From the NCBI RefSeq assembly GCF_026965555.1, contig NZ_CP114040.1:2232001-2296000 (forward strand): 64,000 bases of DNA, written 5' to 3'. The position numbers were made by a program, and so were the translations under genes. Shown here one piece after another: positions 1-8,495 of the stretch. Position 1 is the stretch's first letter. The number at the start of each line of letters is the position of its first letter. This DNA is from Nannocystis punicea. GTDB lineage: Bacteria > Myxococcota_A > Polyangia > Nannocystales > Nannocystaceae. The notes beneath the pieces were generated by a model, which was not told the DNA's origin, did not search any database, and was given only the letters and a program-made list of their open reading frames with translations.

Positions 1-40
1 GCCGGAAGCGGCCAGGACGCGGCAGGCCCCGCGACGGGAC

Positions 41-145
41 GCGCGGACACGGCAGAGGCGGCGCTGGTCGGCCGCAGCTGCCGCGCTGCCGGCCGCGCGG
101 ACACGGCAGAGGCGGCGGTCGGCCGCAGCTGCCGCGCTGCCGGCC
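41..145. repeat. tandem repeat, two copies of 54 and 51 bp
   Basis: Two adjacent near-identical copies, 41-94 and 95-145, each beginning GCGCGGACACGGCAG. The second lacks three bases. The rest of 1-218 holds no credible gene. A TAAGGT hexamer at 205-210 lies 8 bases before the first gene and could be its -10 element. Confidence 0.75.
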
Positions 146-218
146 GCGTCCCCCGGGACGCGCGGTCGCAGGTCGAACGCGGGACGCTGCGGCGGCGACT
201 CTGCTAAGGTCGCGGCGC

Positions 219-647
219 ATGTCCGCCACCGCCGACTCGCGCGCGCACGACCCCGCCTCGCCGTCCGGGGCCCGTGGCGGTCTTTTCGGACATGTCCGAA
301 AGGCCATGTTGTTCGCCGGCCTGATGGGGCTGGCGGGCGGCTGCAAGGAGCCGACCGGGCCCGAGCGGGAGATCTCGGGGGCCAAGATCTTCGCCCAGAA
401 CTGCGCGCGCTGCCACGGGCTCGACGGCAAGGGGCTGCCGGAGGTCGCGGGGGTGCGCGACCTGACCGACCCCGGGTTCATGAGCACGATCAGCGACGAG
501 CGGATGCGGCGATCGATCCGCGGCGGGCGGCCGCCGACCATGCCGAGCTTCCCGCACTTCAGCGAGCCGACGCTCAAGGTGCTGGTCGCCTACGTGCGGA
601 CGCTGTCGCAGCCGGAGCTGCAGCTGCCGCCACCGCCTGGTCCTTGA
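219..647 (+). CDS. c-type cytochrome lipoprotein
   Basis: A 142-residue protein with one class I cytochrome c domain. The haem-attachment motif CARCH is near residue 65, and the distal methionine is probably in the PTMPSF segment. It should be an envelope-anchored electron carrier. A hydrophobic stretch ending in the lipobox LAGGC follows an unusually long N-region of about 29 residues. The start at 219 is favoured because a TAAGGT hexamer lies 8 bases upstream; an alternative ATG at 306 would give a standard lipoprotein signal. An 18-bp perfect palindrome of the GGACATGTCC family (284-301) lies inside the N-region and encodes part of LFGHVRKA. The next gene begins three bases after the stop. 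Confidence 0.8.
   Translation: MSATADSRAHDPASPSGARGGLFGHVRKAMLFAGLMGLAGGCKEPTGPEREISGAKIFAQNCARCHGLDGKGLPEVAGVRDLTDPGFMSTISDERMRRSIRGGRPPTMPSFPHFSEPTLKVLVAYVRTLSQPELQLPPPPGP
284..301. repeat. single GGACATGTCC palindrome, 18 bp perfect
   Basis: TTTCGGACA followed by its exact reverse complement. It is a solitary member of the 14-bp-period family and lies in the N-terminal coding region of the cytochrome gene. Confidence 0.85.
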
Positions 648-650
648 GAC

Positions 651-2813
651 ATGTCGCGTCCACGATCGGCGAGCGGCGCGGTCGAGGTGGTGTGGCCGGG
701 CAAGTACGGGCCCGACGGCGCGCGCGTCGAGGTGCCGGCGCGGGCGCTGGGGCTGCAGGTCGAGCAGGTGATCGGCGGGGCCGAGGCCGAGCCGACGCGG
801 GCGCCGGGGCTCTTGCTCGGCGGCGACAACCTGCTGGTGATGGACGCGCTGATGCCGACGCACGCCGGGGCGATCGACCTGGTGTACATCGACCCGCCGT
901 TCGCCACGGGCCACGAGTTCGAGCGGACGACGCGGGTCGGGGCCGACGCGGAGGGGCCGGAGCTGCGCTCGCGGGCCTACAGCGACCGCTGGCCGGGCGG
1001 GGTCGCGGGGCTGCTGCAGATGCTGGACCCGCGGCTGCGGCGGATCCACCGCCTGCTGGCGCCGCACGGCAGCCTGTACGTGCACGTCGACCCGATCGTC
1101 GGCCACGCGGTGAAGCTGCTGCTCGACGAGATCTTCGGGCCGGGTTGTTTTCAGCGCGAGATCGTGTGGCGCGTCGGCTGGGTGTCCGGGTTCAAGGCGC
1201 GCGCCAACAACTGGATCCGCAACCACGACCTCATCTACTTCTACGTCAAGGACCCGCAGCGGTTCGTGTTCCACCGCCAGGTCAACCCGCACCCGGCCGA
1301 GTACCGGCGGCGCAAGGGCGAGGCCGACCAGCAGGGCGGGGTGCCGGTCGAGGACGTGTGGAACGCGAGCCCGGCCGAGTGGCGGCTGCGCGGGCCGGAC
1401 TCGCTCGACTCGATCCAGATCAAGAGCTTCTCGCGCGAGAAGACCGGGTGGGCGACGCAGAAGAACGAGAGCTTGCTGCGCCGGATCGTCGCCGCCAGCT
1501 CGAACCCGGGCGGGCTGGTGGCCGACTTCTTCTGCGGCGCCGGGACCACTTTGGCGGCCGCGCACGCGCTGGGACGGCGGTGGATCGGCTGTGACAGCGC
1601 GGCGGCGGCGGTCGAGCTGGCCCACGCCCGGATGGCCGAAAAGCCAGGTGTGCAATTCGTCCGCGCCGGGCTCGGCGCGGAGGAGCGCCAGATCTGGCTC
1701 TCGGGTCAGGTCGAGCCGTGGCCGGCGGCAGCGCTGCGCCTGCGCGGGGCCGAGGCCGTGGCGGGGCCGCTGGCGGGGGTCGCCGGCGAGACTGCAGTAT
1801 GGGTCGGGCCGCTGGCGGCGGCGGTGACGGCGGCGGAGGTGGCGGAAGCGGCGGCAGCGGCGGCGAGCCTCGGCCTGCGCCGGCTCGAGGTGCTGGGGTG
1901 GGCGTGGGCGTTCCCGGCCGGCGCCGAGCTGGCCCCCGGGACAGGTGTGAGCGTGGTCTGTCTGCAGCTGCGGCGCTCGCTGCTCGACCCGCGCTGCCAC
2001 GCCGGCGATCCGCCGTGGAGCGAGCGGCCGGTGGTGGAGGTGAGGTTCGCGCTCGAGGCGACGGAGACCGGCTTTCGCGCCCGTGCGATGCTGATGGGAG
2101 CGCGGTTCTCGGCGCCGACGCGGGCGACGGCGGCGCTGGAGACGACGGGCGATCGACGCGCTGCGATCGAGGCGTGGTCGCTGGCGTTCACGCCGAGCCG
2201 CGAGGCGGGACAGGCCGGCGGGTCGCGGACCTTCAGTGAAAATGAAGCCCGGATCGGCGAGGAGGCCCCGCGGGGAGCGAGCGAGACGGAGTGGCCCGCG
2301 GAGTCGCGCGGTGTGGAGGCTTCGCGGGGAGCGAGCGAGGCGAAGACGAGGGACCGAGACTCGCGAGTCGAGGCGAGGTCGCCGGTATTCGAGACGAGCG
2401 GTGCGACGGTGCGGGTCCACGAGTCGCCGACCGTGGTTGAGTCGCGGACGGACGAGGAGGCTTCGCGGAGAGCGAGCCAGGCGGAGCGGGCGGCGGAGGC
2501 GCGGGGCGTGATGAGCCCCTCGCGGGAAGCGAGCGAGGCGGCGCGGGTGGTGGAGACCTCGCAGGAAGCGGGCGAGGCGGAGCGGGCGGCGCCGGAGTCG
2601 ACCGAGATGCTGTCCGTGCCCTTCGGCGGGGACTCGATGTTTCCGCATCACCCGGTTTTTGCGGCCGCGCGGACGCGGAACCGGCGGGAGCTCGACGTCG
2701 ACAGCGGGTGGCTCGAGCTCCCGGGGACGGGGCCGTGGACAGCGTGGATCCGCGTGGTGGACGTGCTCGGCGGCGAGACCTGGCACGCCTGGCGCATCGA
2801 GCATGTCCGTTGA
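651..2813 (+). CDS. site-specific DNA methyltransferase (N6-adenine/N4-cytosine type), orphan
   Basis: A 720-residue protein. The catalytic DPPF motif is at about residues 81-84 and the S-adenosylmethionine motif DFFCGAGT at about 292-299. Catalytic motif before SAM motif is the beta-class order of the N6_N4_Mtase family. After residue 320 comes a family-specific region, then a low-complexity stretch (about 530-650) of EASRGASE-like repeats encoded by recurring GGAGCGAGCGAGG DNA, then a conserved-looking tail. No restriction enzyme or specificity subunit is adjacent, so it may be a solitary regulatory or epigenetic methylase. The start codon lies inside a GACATGTC repeat unit (648-655). Only three bases separate it from the cytochrome gene. 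The target sequence cannot be read from the protein. Confidence 0.85.
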   Translation: MSRPRSASGAVEVVWPGKYGPDGARVEVPARALGLQVEQVIGGAEAEPTRAPGLLLGGDNLLVMDALMPTHAGAIDLVYIDPPFATGHEFERTTRVGADAEGPELRSRAYSDRWPGGVAGLLQMLDPRLRRIHRLLAPHGSLYVHVDPIVGHAVKLLLDEIFGPGCFQREIVWRVGWVSGFKARANNWIRNHDLIYFYVKDPQRFVFHRQVNPHPAEYRRRKGEADQQGGVPVEDVWNASPAEWRLRGPDSLDSIQIKSFSREKTGWATQKNESLLRRIVAASSNPGGLVADFFCGAGTTLAAAHALGRRWIGCDSAAAAVELAHARMAEKPGVQFVRAGLGAEERQIWLSGQVEPWPAAALRLRGAEAVAGPLAGVAGETAVWVGPLAAAVTAAEVAEAAAAAASLGLRRLEVLGWAWAFPAGAELAPGTGVSVVCLQLRRSLLDPRCHAGDPPWSERPVVEVRFALEATETGFRARAMLMGARFSAPTRATAALETTGDRRAAIEAWSLAFTPSREAGQAGGSRTFSENEARIGEEAPRGASETEWPAESRGVEASRGASEAKTRDRDSRVEARSPVFETSGATVRVHESPTVVESRTDEEASRRASQAERAAEARGVMSPSREASEAARVVETSQEAGEAERAAPESTEMLSVPFGGDSMFPHHPVFAAARTRNRRELDVDSGWLELPGTGPWTAWIRVVDVLGGETWHAWRIEHVR

Positions 2814-2853
2814 GACCTTGTCATGAGGGCATGTCCGATCGAGCATGTCCTGG
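2800..2853. repeat. 14-bp-period CATG array
   Basis: Cores at 2802, 2830 and 2844, with a degenerate unit at 2816, are all in 14-bp register. The array overlaps the last codons of the methyltransferase. The 29 bp at 2825-2853 recur exactly at 2983-3011. Confidence 0.85.
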
Positions 2854-2957
2854 CAGCGCTCACAGGTGACGCTCGAGCGGTCGAGGTGGTTGGAGGCTCG
2901 AGGGGGCGGAGGCGGGGGTCGTCGACGGTGGAGTGGTAGGGGCTGCGCAGGCCGTCG
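2854..2957 (-). pseudogene. decayed duplicate of the SagB-type oxidoreductase gene tail
   Basis: This stretch matches the real 3' end of the adjacent gene (about 3012-3140) on the same strand, including the shared block CGGAGGCGGGGGTCGTCGAC and the shared end CTGCGCAGGCCGTCG. It has substitutions and a deletion of roughly 10 bases. It is bracketed by the two copies of a 29-bp CATG-array segment, so tail and array were duplicated together. Confidence 0.8.
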
Positions 2958-2959
2958 GC

Positions 2960-3011
2960 CATGGGCTCAAGGCCATGTCCTGGAGGGCATGTCCGATCGA
3001 GCATGTCCTGG
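2960..3011. repeat. 14-bp-period CATG array, four units
   Basis: CATG cores at 2960, 2974, 2988 and 3002 are exactly 14 bp apart. The array lies just downstream of the SagB-type gene. Confidence 0.9.
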
Positions 3012-3041
3012 TGGTGCCGGCAGGGTGACGCCGGTGGGGTC

Positions 3042-4736
3042 TCACGGGCGGTCGAGGTGGTGGTAGGCGTCCAGGGTGCGGAGGCGGGGGTCGTCGACGC
3101 GGCCGCCGACGGTGAAGTGGTAGAGGCTGCGCAGGCCGTCGTGTTCGGGCAGGCCGAGCAGGTGGCGCGTGGGCTGGTCGAAGAAGCAGCCGATGCCGGT
3201 GGCGGCGATGCCCAGGGCCTCGGCGGCGAGGTAGAGCAGCTGGCCGATCGCGCCGGTCTCCCAGTAGAGGCGGCGGTAGTGGGCCGGGCCCTCGCGCTCG
3301 AGCTCGGCGCGGAGGTCGACGAACATGGCGACGGCGAAGGCGCCGTCGGCGGCGATGTCCTGGGCGCAGCTGACGAGGGCGGCCTCGCGGCGGACGTCGC
3401 CGGCGCGGAGGGCCACCAGCGGGAGCTCCGCGGGGCATTCGGGCGGCGCCTGCCACGAGGCCTCGGGCAGGGCGGCGCGCCAGCGGGCGACGCGGCCGGG
3501 CTCGCGGACCAGCAGGTAGAGGCCGGGGTCGACGCCCTGGACGCGGTGGACCATCAGCGCGAGGTCGACTGCGGGCCGCCACGGCAGGGCGGCGGTCGGC
3601 AGTCCCCCGGGCAATGTCTGAAGGAGCATGTCGTAAAAGGCAGGCGCGGTGATGCCGGTGCGACCGTCCATGGCGACGGCGCTGCGCCGGCGGCGGAGCA
3701 GCGGCGCGGCCGGGATGTCGAGGTCGCACGCGCGCGGTGCGGCGGGCGGCGGCCACGGGCGCGGGGCCGCGGCGGCGCTCACGGTGGCCGCAACGGCGCT
3801 CTCGGTGGCCGCGGCGGCGCTCACGGTGGCCGCGGAGGCGCCCACGGTGGTCGCGGCGGCGGTCGCGGTGGCCGCGGCGATCTCCGGCAAGATCGGCCAC
3901 TCGTGGTGGCCCTCGCTGAGCTGGTTGGGCTGGCCCTCCAGGGCGGTCGGGGCGAGGCGAAGGACGGCGGGCGCGTCGAGCCGTGGGGGCGCGTCGCCGG
4001 GGAGCAGGGCGACGAGGCACTCGGGGTGCTCGGCCTCGACGCCGCGGCCGAGGTCGCCGAGGCCGAGCAGGGCGGCGAGCTCGCGGTCGGGCAGCGGGTC
4101 GACGAGGACGGCGCGCCAGCCGTGGAGGGCGGCGGCGAAGGCGAGCGCGGCGACGGCGTGGCCGACGTCGTGGTTGCAGTAGCGGAAGGCCCGCTCGCCG
4201 TACTTCCACGCCTCGCGCCAGGCGATCGACGACAGGCCGACGAGGAGGCCGGGGAACCCGAGGGCCTGCCAGGCGCGGGGGTCGAGGGCGGCGCGCCGCT
4301 CGAGGCCGTGGAGCAGCGGGGTGTAGTGGTAGAGACCTGGCTCTTCGGACAGGCCGCCCTGCGGGCCGGCGAGCAGGTAGACCTCGGTCGGGTGGAGGTT
4401 GCCGCTCGAGGGGTTGACGCGCAGCGACCAGCGCGAGGCGCCGGCCTGCTTCCACGCGGACAGGGCGAAGGCGTGGAAGCACAGCGAGCCGAGCAGGTCG
4501 GTGTCGAGCGCGGCAGGGACGGGGCCGGTGCCGCGGAACAGGTCGGCCCAGGTCGGGCCGTGGTCGACGAGACGGGGGTGGACGCGCGGCAGGGCGAAGC
4601 GCTCGGCGCCGTCGTAGAGGCGGAACGGGTTGGGCTGGGTGTCCCAGTCGAGGTAGCCGAGCGAGGCGGCGTAACGACCGGGCCGGTGGGCGGTGCGCTC
4701 GTGGTAGTCGAGGACGCGCTCGAGGTCGCTCGGCAT
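3042..4736 (-). CDS. SagB/ThcOx-type nitroreductase-family oxidoreductase, two domains
   Basis: A 564-residue protein with two nitroreductase-fold halves. The N-terminal half carries the SRWSLRVNPSSGNLHPTEVYL signature typical of SagB-type FMN dehydrogenases. The C-terminal half carries the ETGAIGQLLYLAAEALGI and IGCFFDQP motifs. Members oxidise azolines in TOMM peptides, but many stand-alone homologs of unknown substrate exist, and no cyclodehydratase, precursor or transporter is nearby. The halves are joined by an Ala/Val/Thr-rich linker (about residues 280-320) encoded by an imperfect 21-bp minisatellite at 3780-3890. Two CATG units lie in frame at 3613-3630. The start is set by a TATACT hexamer 7 bases upstream. 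A decayed copy of its 3' end lies just downstream. Confidence 0.82.
   Translation of the reverse strand: MPSDLERVLDYHERTAHRPGRYAASLGYLDWDTQPNPFRLYDGAERFALPRVHPRLVDHGPTWADLFRGTGPVPAALDTDLLGSLCFHAFALSAWKQAGASRWSLRVNPSSGNLHPTEVYLLAGPQGGLSEEPGLYHYTPLLHGLERRAALDPRAWQALGFPGLLVGLSSIAWREAWKYGERAFRYCNHDVGHAVAALAFAAALHGWRAVLVDPLPDRELAALLGLGDLGRGVEAEHPECLVALLPGDAPPRLDAPAVLRLAPTALEGQPNQLSEGHHEWPILPEIAAATATAAATTVGASAATVSAAAATESAVAATVSAAAAPRPWPPPAAPRACDLDIPAAPLLRRRRSAVAMDGRTGITAPAFYDMLLQTLPGGLPTAALPWRPAVDLALMVHRVQGVDPGLYLLVREPGRVARWRAALPEASWQAPPECPAELPLVALRAGDVRREAALVSCAQDIAADGAFAVAMFVDLRAELEREGPAHYRRLYWETGAIGQLLYLAAEALGIAATGIGCFFDQPTRHLLGLPEHDGLRSLYHFTVGGRVDDPRLRTLDAYHHLDRP
3780..3890. repeat. GC-rich minisatellite, about 21-bp unit
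   Basis: Imperfect tandem copies of a unit like CACGGTGGCCGCGGCGGCGCT. It encodes the interdomain linker of the SagB-type protein and keeps its reading frame because 21 is a multiple of three. Confidence 0.75.
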
Positions 4737-4743
4737 CGGCGAG

Positions 4744-4749
4744 AGTATA
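4744..4749 (-). promoter_or_regulatory. -10 element, probably leaderless
   Basis: TATACT on the minus strand, 7 bases before the ATG of the SagB-type gene. No clear -35 hexamer is seen. Confidence 0.5.
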
Positions 4750-4797
4750 GTGGAGCCGGCACGCCGGCGCTCGCGCGAGGTGAGGTGCTCGTTCGGG

Positions 4798-4815
4798 GAT
4801 GTCCCATGGGACATG
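4798..4815. repeat. CATG-family pair
   Basis: Cores GATG 4798 and CATG 4812 are 14 bp apart. The bases between are TCC-CATG-GGA, fully complementary. The flanking 4750-5226 region holds no credible gene. Confidence 0.8.
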
Positions 4816-5030
4816 CGATGCGGAGCGCGGCAGTCTGCAAGCGGGCGCGCGGGACTGGGGCGTGGTTCGCGGCCGGCGAGCCCTCGCCGGACGTGCAGGC
4901 CGAGTCGACGCGGAGCGCCGCGGAGTTCGACGCTTGGCGGTCCGCTCTCGATATCCGGGCCGGGCTTGGTGGCATGGTCCAAGAGACAGGTTGATGGCGG
5001 GCGGCGCCGCGTCTCCGCGGTGGAGGAATT

Positions 5031-5062
5031 GATGTCCCAAGGGGCATGTTTCTCGGGACATC
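5031..5062. repeat. 14-bp-period array, three units
   Basis: GATG 5031, CATG 5045 and CATC 5059 in exact 14-bp register, upstream of the lipase maturation factor gene. Confidence 0.85.
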
Positions 5063-5226
5063 GTGACGAATGGGCAGTCCCGGTCCGAGAGCCGTCCTGT
5101 CGCTGCTGGAGGGCTGGTGATGCGCACGGTGGCTCGTCGCAAGGACGTTCGCCGTGACGCCGGCGCGGAGGTCTGGGTCGGCACGGAGAGCGCGACGCGG
5201 GACAACTTGCTCGTCTCCGGGGTTCC

Positions 5227-7611
5227 GTGCAAGCCTGCGGCATCGCCGTCCTCGACCAACTCGCTCACGCGCCGCCGGAGCTGGTGTGGGGGCTCGTGGC
5301 GCGCGGGATCGGGGCGGTCTACGCGATCGCGTTCGCGTCGCTGACCTTCCAGGTCGTGCCGCTCGCGGGCCGCGAGGGGGTCGCGCCGGTCGCGGAGCTG
5401 ATGGCGGCGATCCGGCGCGACTTCACTGCCCCGCGCCGCTGGCTGTACTTCCCGGGGCTCTTGTGGCTGCACGCCGGCGATCGCTGGCTGCGAGCGCTCC
5501 CCTGGCTCGGGCTGGCGGCGGCGCTCCTGGTCGTGATCGGCGGTCCGCACACGCCGCTGGCTCTTCTGGCCTGCTGGGCGCTGTACCTGTCGCTCGATCG
5601 CGCGGTGGTGCTGGTGTACCCGTGGGACAGTCTGCTGCTCGAAGCTGGCTTTTGGGCCATGTTTCTGCCGGCGCTGGCGTGGGCGCCGGAAGCGGCGGCC
5701 GTCGGGGCGCCGACGCCGGCGCTGGCGTGGGTGTTCCGGCTGCTGCTGTTCCGGGTGATGTTCGGCTTCGGCAAGCAGAAGTTCGCCGGCTCCACGCGCG
5801 CCGACGCTGGCTTTTTAAAGGGGTTCACGATCCGGCAGCCGTTGCCGACGCCGATCGGGTGGCTGGCCCACCGCGCGCCGATGGCGGTCCACAAGGCGGC
5901 GCTGGCGGCGATGTTCGTGATCGAGGTGGTGCTGCCGCTTGCGATCTTCGTACCCGGGCCGGCCAGCGTGGTGTTCGCGCTGGCGACCGCGGGGCTGATG
6001 CTGGCGATCGCGGCCACCGGCAACTACGGGTTCTTCAATCTGCTGACGATCGCGCTGTGCGGGGTGTGCTTCGACAGCGCGACCGCCCAGGCGCCGCTCG
6101 AGCTGTTCGCGCCGTCGCTGCCGGCGACGACTCTGGCGCTGCAGGGGCTGATCGTGCTGCACACCGTGGGGGCGGTGCTGTGCCTGCCGCTCAACACCTG
6201 GGCGTCGTTCACCTGGACGCTGTGGCCGTGGTGGGAGCGCGCGCTGCCGGGAGCTTTGCGCTGGCCGATCGCGGTGTTCCGCGCGCTGCAGCCGTTGCGG
6301 TGGTTGCACGCGTACGGGGTGTTCCCGCCGCGCTCGGCGCCGGCGATCAAGATGAGCCCGGCCCTCGAGGTGACGTGGGACGAGGTCGAGTGGCACACGC
6401 TGACGCCGCGGTGGTGGCCGACGCTCGAGCGCTCGCCGCCGCGGTGGGTGGCGCCGCATCACCCGCGCTTCGACCACGCGATCGTGTACGAGGCGACGGG
6501 CTTCCACGAGGCGAGCGTGCTGCGCAACCTGACGGGTCGCTGGGATCCGTACGGCCACGCGCGCTGCTCGGGGGCGGGGCGGTTGATGCAGCGGGTGTTG
6601 ACGGGGACGCTGCGCTCGCCGCTGTTCTTCGGCGACTCGCTGCCGGCGACGCGCGAGGCCCCGCGAGCGGCACGTGTCCGAATGTACATGTTGGAGCCGA
6701 CGACGCCGGTCGAGCGGGGCGCGACCGGGGCGTGGTGGCGGCGCGCGCTGGTCGGGCCGCACCTGCCGCGGGCGCGCGCAGGCGACGACTGGCTCGACGG
6801 TCGGCCGCCGCCGCCGGAGCTGTGGTCGCCGGAGGATTGGTGGTGGATCCGCCGCTCGCGTCTGGGGCCGCTGCTGCGCCGCGCGGCGGCCGGCGAGGAC
6901 CCGCACGCCCTCGTGTGCGCGCAGGCGCCGGAGCTGACTGCGGCCGACGTGCGCGCGCTGTGGGACGAGTTCGTGCCGATGTTCGCGGCGAGCGATCGCG
7001 GCGACTGGTCGCGCCTCCCCGAGCTGGTGGCGCAGGTGCGCGCGCGCTGGAGCGGGGCGCAGATCGATCGCTTCGAGCGGCTGCTCGGGCGCTACGCGCT
7101 GATGGGGATGGCGCGTTGCGAGCGGCTGTTCGTGGCCGGCGGTCTGCGGGCGATCCTCGGCCTGCGACCGGCGCCGCTCGACGTCGAGACGCACCTGCAC
7201 CTGAACCTGCTGGTGCGGCACGTGATCGGCGAGGGGCGGGCGGCGTACGAGGCGATGATGCGGCGGCCCGAGGCGGCGGCGGAGTGGCTGTCGCGGATGA
7301 ACCTGCGCTCGGGCTGGTTCTTCGAGGCGGTGCTGCGACCGGAGCGGCTGGCCCATCAGGCGCAGAAGTTCCGGATGCTGGCGAGCCAGGTCGACGTGCG
7401 CGGCTGGCCGCGCCCGAGCCCGCGGGCAGAGCGGTTGGCTGCGTGGGGGGCGGGGCGAGTGCGGCGATTGTGGGGGGCGTTCGCGATGATCGAGTTCCTG
7501 CGCGGCGAGTTTTTGGGTGAAGTGTGGGCCGAGACGCCGGAGCGATGGCCGCGCTTCGAGCTGTGCGCCGACCTGTCGCTGCGGGTGCTCGACGAGCCGC
7601 GGGAGGCGTGA
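5227..7611 (+). CDS. lipase maturation factor (LMF) family membrane protein
   Basis: A 794-residue polytopic protein with about eight to ten predicted membrane segments in residues 15-380. It has the family-typical stretches VVLVYPWDSLLLEAGF, FRVMFGFGKQKF and NYGFFNLLT. A soluble C-terminal region follows, containing ALEVTWDEVEWH and RLMQRVLTGTLRSPLFFGD, as in LMF1-like proteins. Eukaryotic LMF1 helps lipases fold; the bacterial role is not established. Translation starts at a GTG. The last 200 residues extend beyond the usual bacterial length. In-frame CATG-family units at 6673-6690 encode RVRMYML (about residues 483-489). No lipase gene is adjacent. Confidence 0.85.
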   Translation: MQACGIAVLDQLAHAPPELVWGLVARGIGAVYAIAFASLTFQVVPLAGREGVAPVAELMAAIRRDFTAPRRWLYFPGLLWLHAGDRWLRALPWLGLAAALLVVIGGPHTPLALLACWALYLSLDRAVVLVYPWDSLLLEAGFWAMFLPALAWAPEAAAVGAPTPALAWVFRLLLFRVMFGFGKQKFAGSTRADAGFLKGFTIRQPLPTPIGWLAHRAPMAVHKAALAAMFVIEVVLPLAIFVPGPASVVFALATAGLMLAIAATGNYGFFNLLTIALCGVCFDSATAQAPLELFAPSLPATTLALQGLIVLHTVGAVLCLPLNTWASFTWTLWPWWERALPGALRWPIAVFRALQPLRWLHAYGVFPPRSAPAIKMSPALEVTWDEVEWHTLTPRWWPTLERSPPRWVAPHHPRFDHAIVYEATGFHEASVLRNLTGRWDPYGHARCSGAGRLMQRVLTGTLRSPLFFGDSLPATREAPRAARVRMYMLEPTTPVERGATGAWWRRALVGPHLPRARAGDDWLDGRPPPPELWSPEDWWWIRRSRLGPLLRRAAAGEDPHALVCAQAPELTAADVRALWDEFVPMFAASDRGDWSRLPELVAQVRARWSGAQIDRFERLLGRYALMGMARCERLFVAGGLRAILGLRPAPLDVETHLHLNLLVRHVIGEGRAAYEAMMRRPEAAAEWLSRMNLRSGWFFEAVLRPERLAHQAQKFRMLASQVDVRGWPRPSPRAERLAAWGAGRVRRLWGAFAMIEFLRGEFLGEVWAETPERWPRFELCADLSLRVLDEPREA

Positions 7612-7639
7612 GCGCGCCGGCAGGCGAAGCGGAAGAGGA

Positions 7640-7850
7640 CGGTCCCGCGACGCGAGGGTCGACGCTCTCGACGCTGGTCAAGTCGCGGAAGGCGGCGCGC
7701 GCTTGCGAGGCCACGACGCACTGCAGCAGCGCGTCGGTAACCGTGAAGGCGCGCGTGCTCGAGGGTGCCGACGATCGGCACCGCCAGCATGCCGTTCTGT
7801 ACGTCGAGGATCGGCGCCGGAAGCTGGTGGATCTCGTGGCGCTGCGGCTG
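7640..7850 (-). pseudogene. decayed STAS-domain (RsbR-like) gene fragment
   Basis: Reading the minus strand and switching frame near 7757 gives APILDVQNGMLAVPIVGTLE and then TDALLQCVVASQARAAFRDL. These align with the STAS domain of the intact RsbR-like protein at 11337-12302 (STPVIRLWEGILALPLIGMI and MENLLSAIVQQRASQVILDV). No start, complete domain or single open frame remains. It is probably a dead paralog rather than a functional anti-sigma-factor antagonist. Confidence 0.7.
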
Positions 7851-8495
7851 CGCGACGCGAAGGGCCAGGCGGAGCATGACGGCCAGCGCGGCGACGGTCG
7901 AGGAGGCGATACGGGCGTACCCAGCGGTGCTGATGGGGCGTGACGACGCGCGGGGCCCCGGTGGCGCGCGGACTCGGAGTCTGGCGCGAAGGACAGGCGG
8001 AGCATGACGGCCAGCGTGGCGACGAGTGATTCCTCGTAGACGGTGAGTGGATCCGCCCGCCGCGACGCGGTCCATAGGGCTCGACTGAAGCGGCCGCGCA
8101 CAGGCTCAGGCCCAGATTCGGGCCCGGGCAGGCCGTCCCCGACCAGCACGCTCTCCGGCCGTTCCCGCGACTTCCGTGGGAAATGGCCGCGGTGCAACGG
8201 GCCCCGCCGCCGCACCGCCTCCGCGCCGACCGGCAGTCACGCACGCGGAAGACCGTGGGGGCGGTCCGGGCTGGTCGCTTGCTCGCCGGCCTCGACGCCG
8301 TTCGAGTTGGGAGTGACAGCAAGTGCGCCGCGGCTTGATCCGTGAAGGAAGCCTGGCGAAGGAGGAAGCAAGGAAGCGACACGGCGTAGATCGTCCCGTG
8401 GCGGTCGGTCGCCGCCGAGGGGTTGTTCGCCGCGGCCCCGGCCTCGCTGACCTCGAGCGGCGTCGACGCTCGGGGCCCCGGCGGTCCTCGGCTGG
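7851..8495. other. gene-free region with degenerate internal repeats
   Basis: No supported gene. GCGGAGCATGACGGCCAGCG at about 7871 recurs with one change at about 7997. A stretch near 7905-7990 resembles 9125-9250 beyond the acetyltransferase gene, which suggests old duplications around that gene. Confidence 0.5.

Noticed and set aside
651..2813. Restriction-modification system
   Set aside because: No endonuclease or specificity gene lies on either side; only the methyltransferase is seen.
204..2846. Long Arg/Pro-rich minus-strand open frame of 880 codons
   Set aside because: It is antisense to the methyltransferase, has no recognisable domain, and reflects the high GC content. Many similar shadow frames (for example 37573-43026) were dropped for the same reason.
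3042..4736. TOMM or lantibiotic biosynthesis cluster
   Set aside because: Only the SagB-type oxidoreductase is present; no precursor peptide, cyclodehydratase, protease or transporter is nearby.
7524..7943. 139-codon plus-strand open frame
   Set aside because: It is antisense to the decayed STAS fragment, whose minus-strand translation is the meaningful one.
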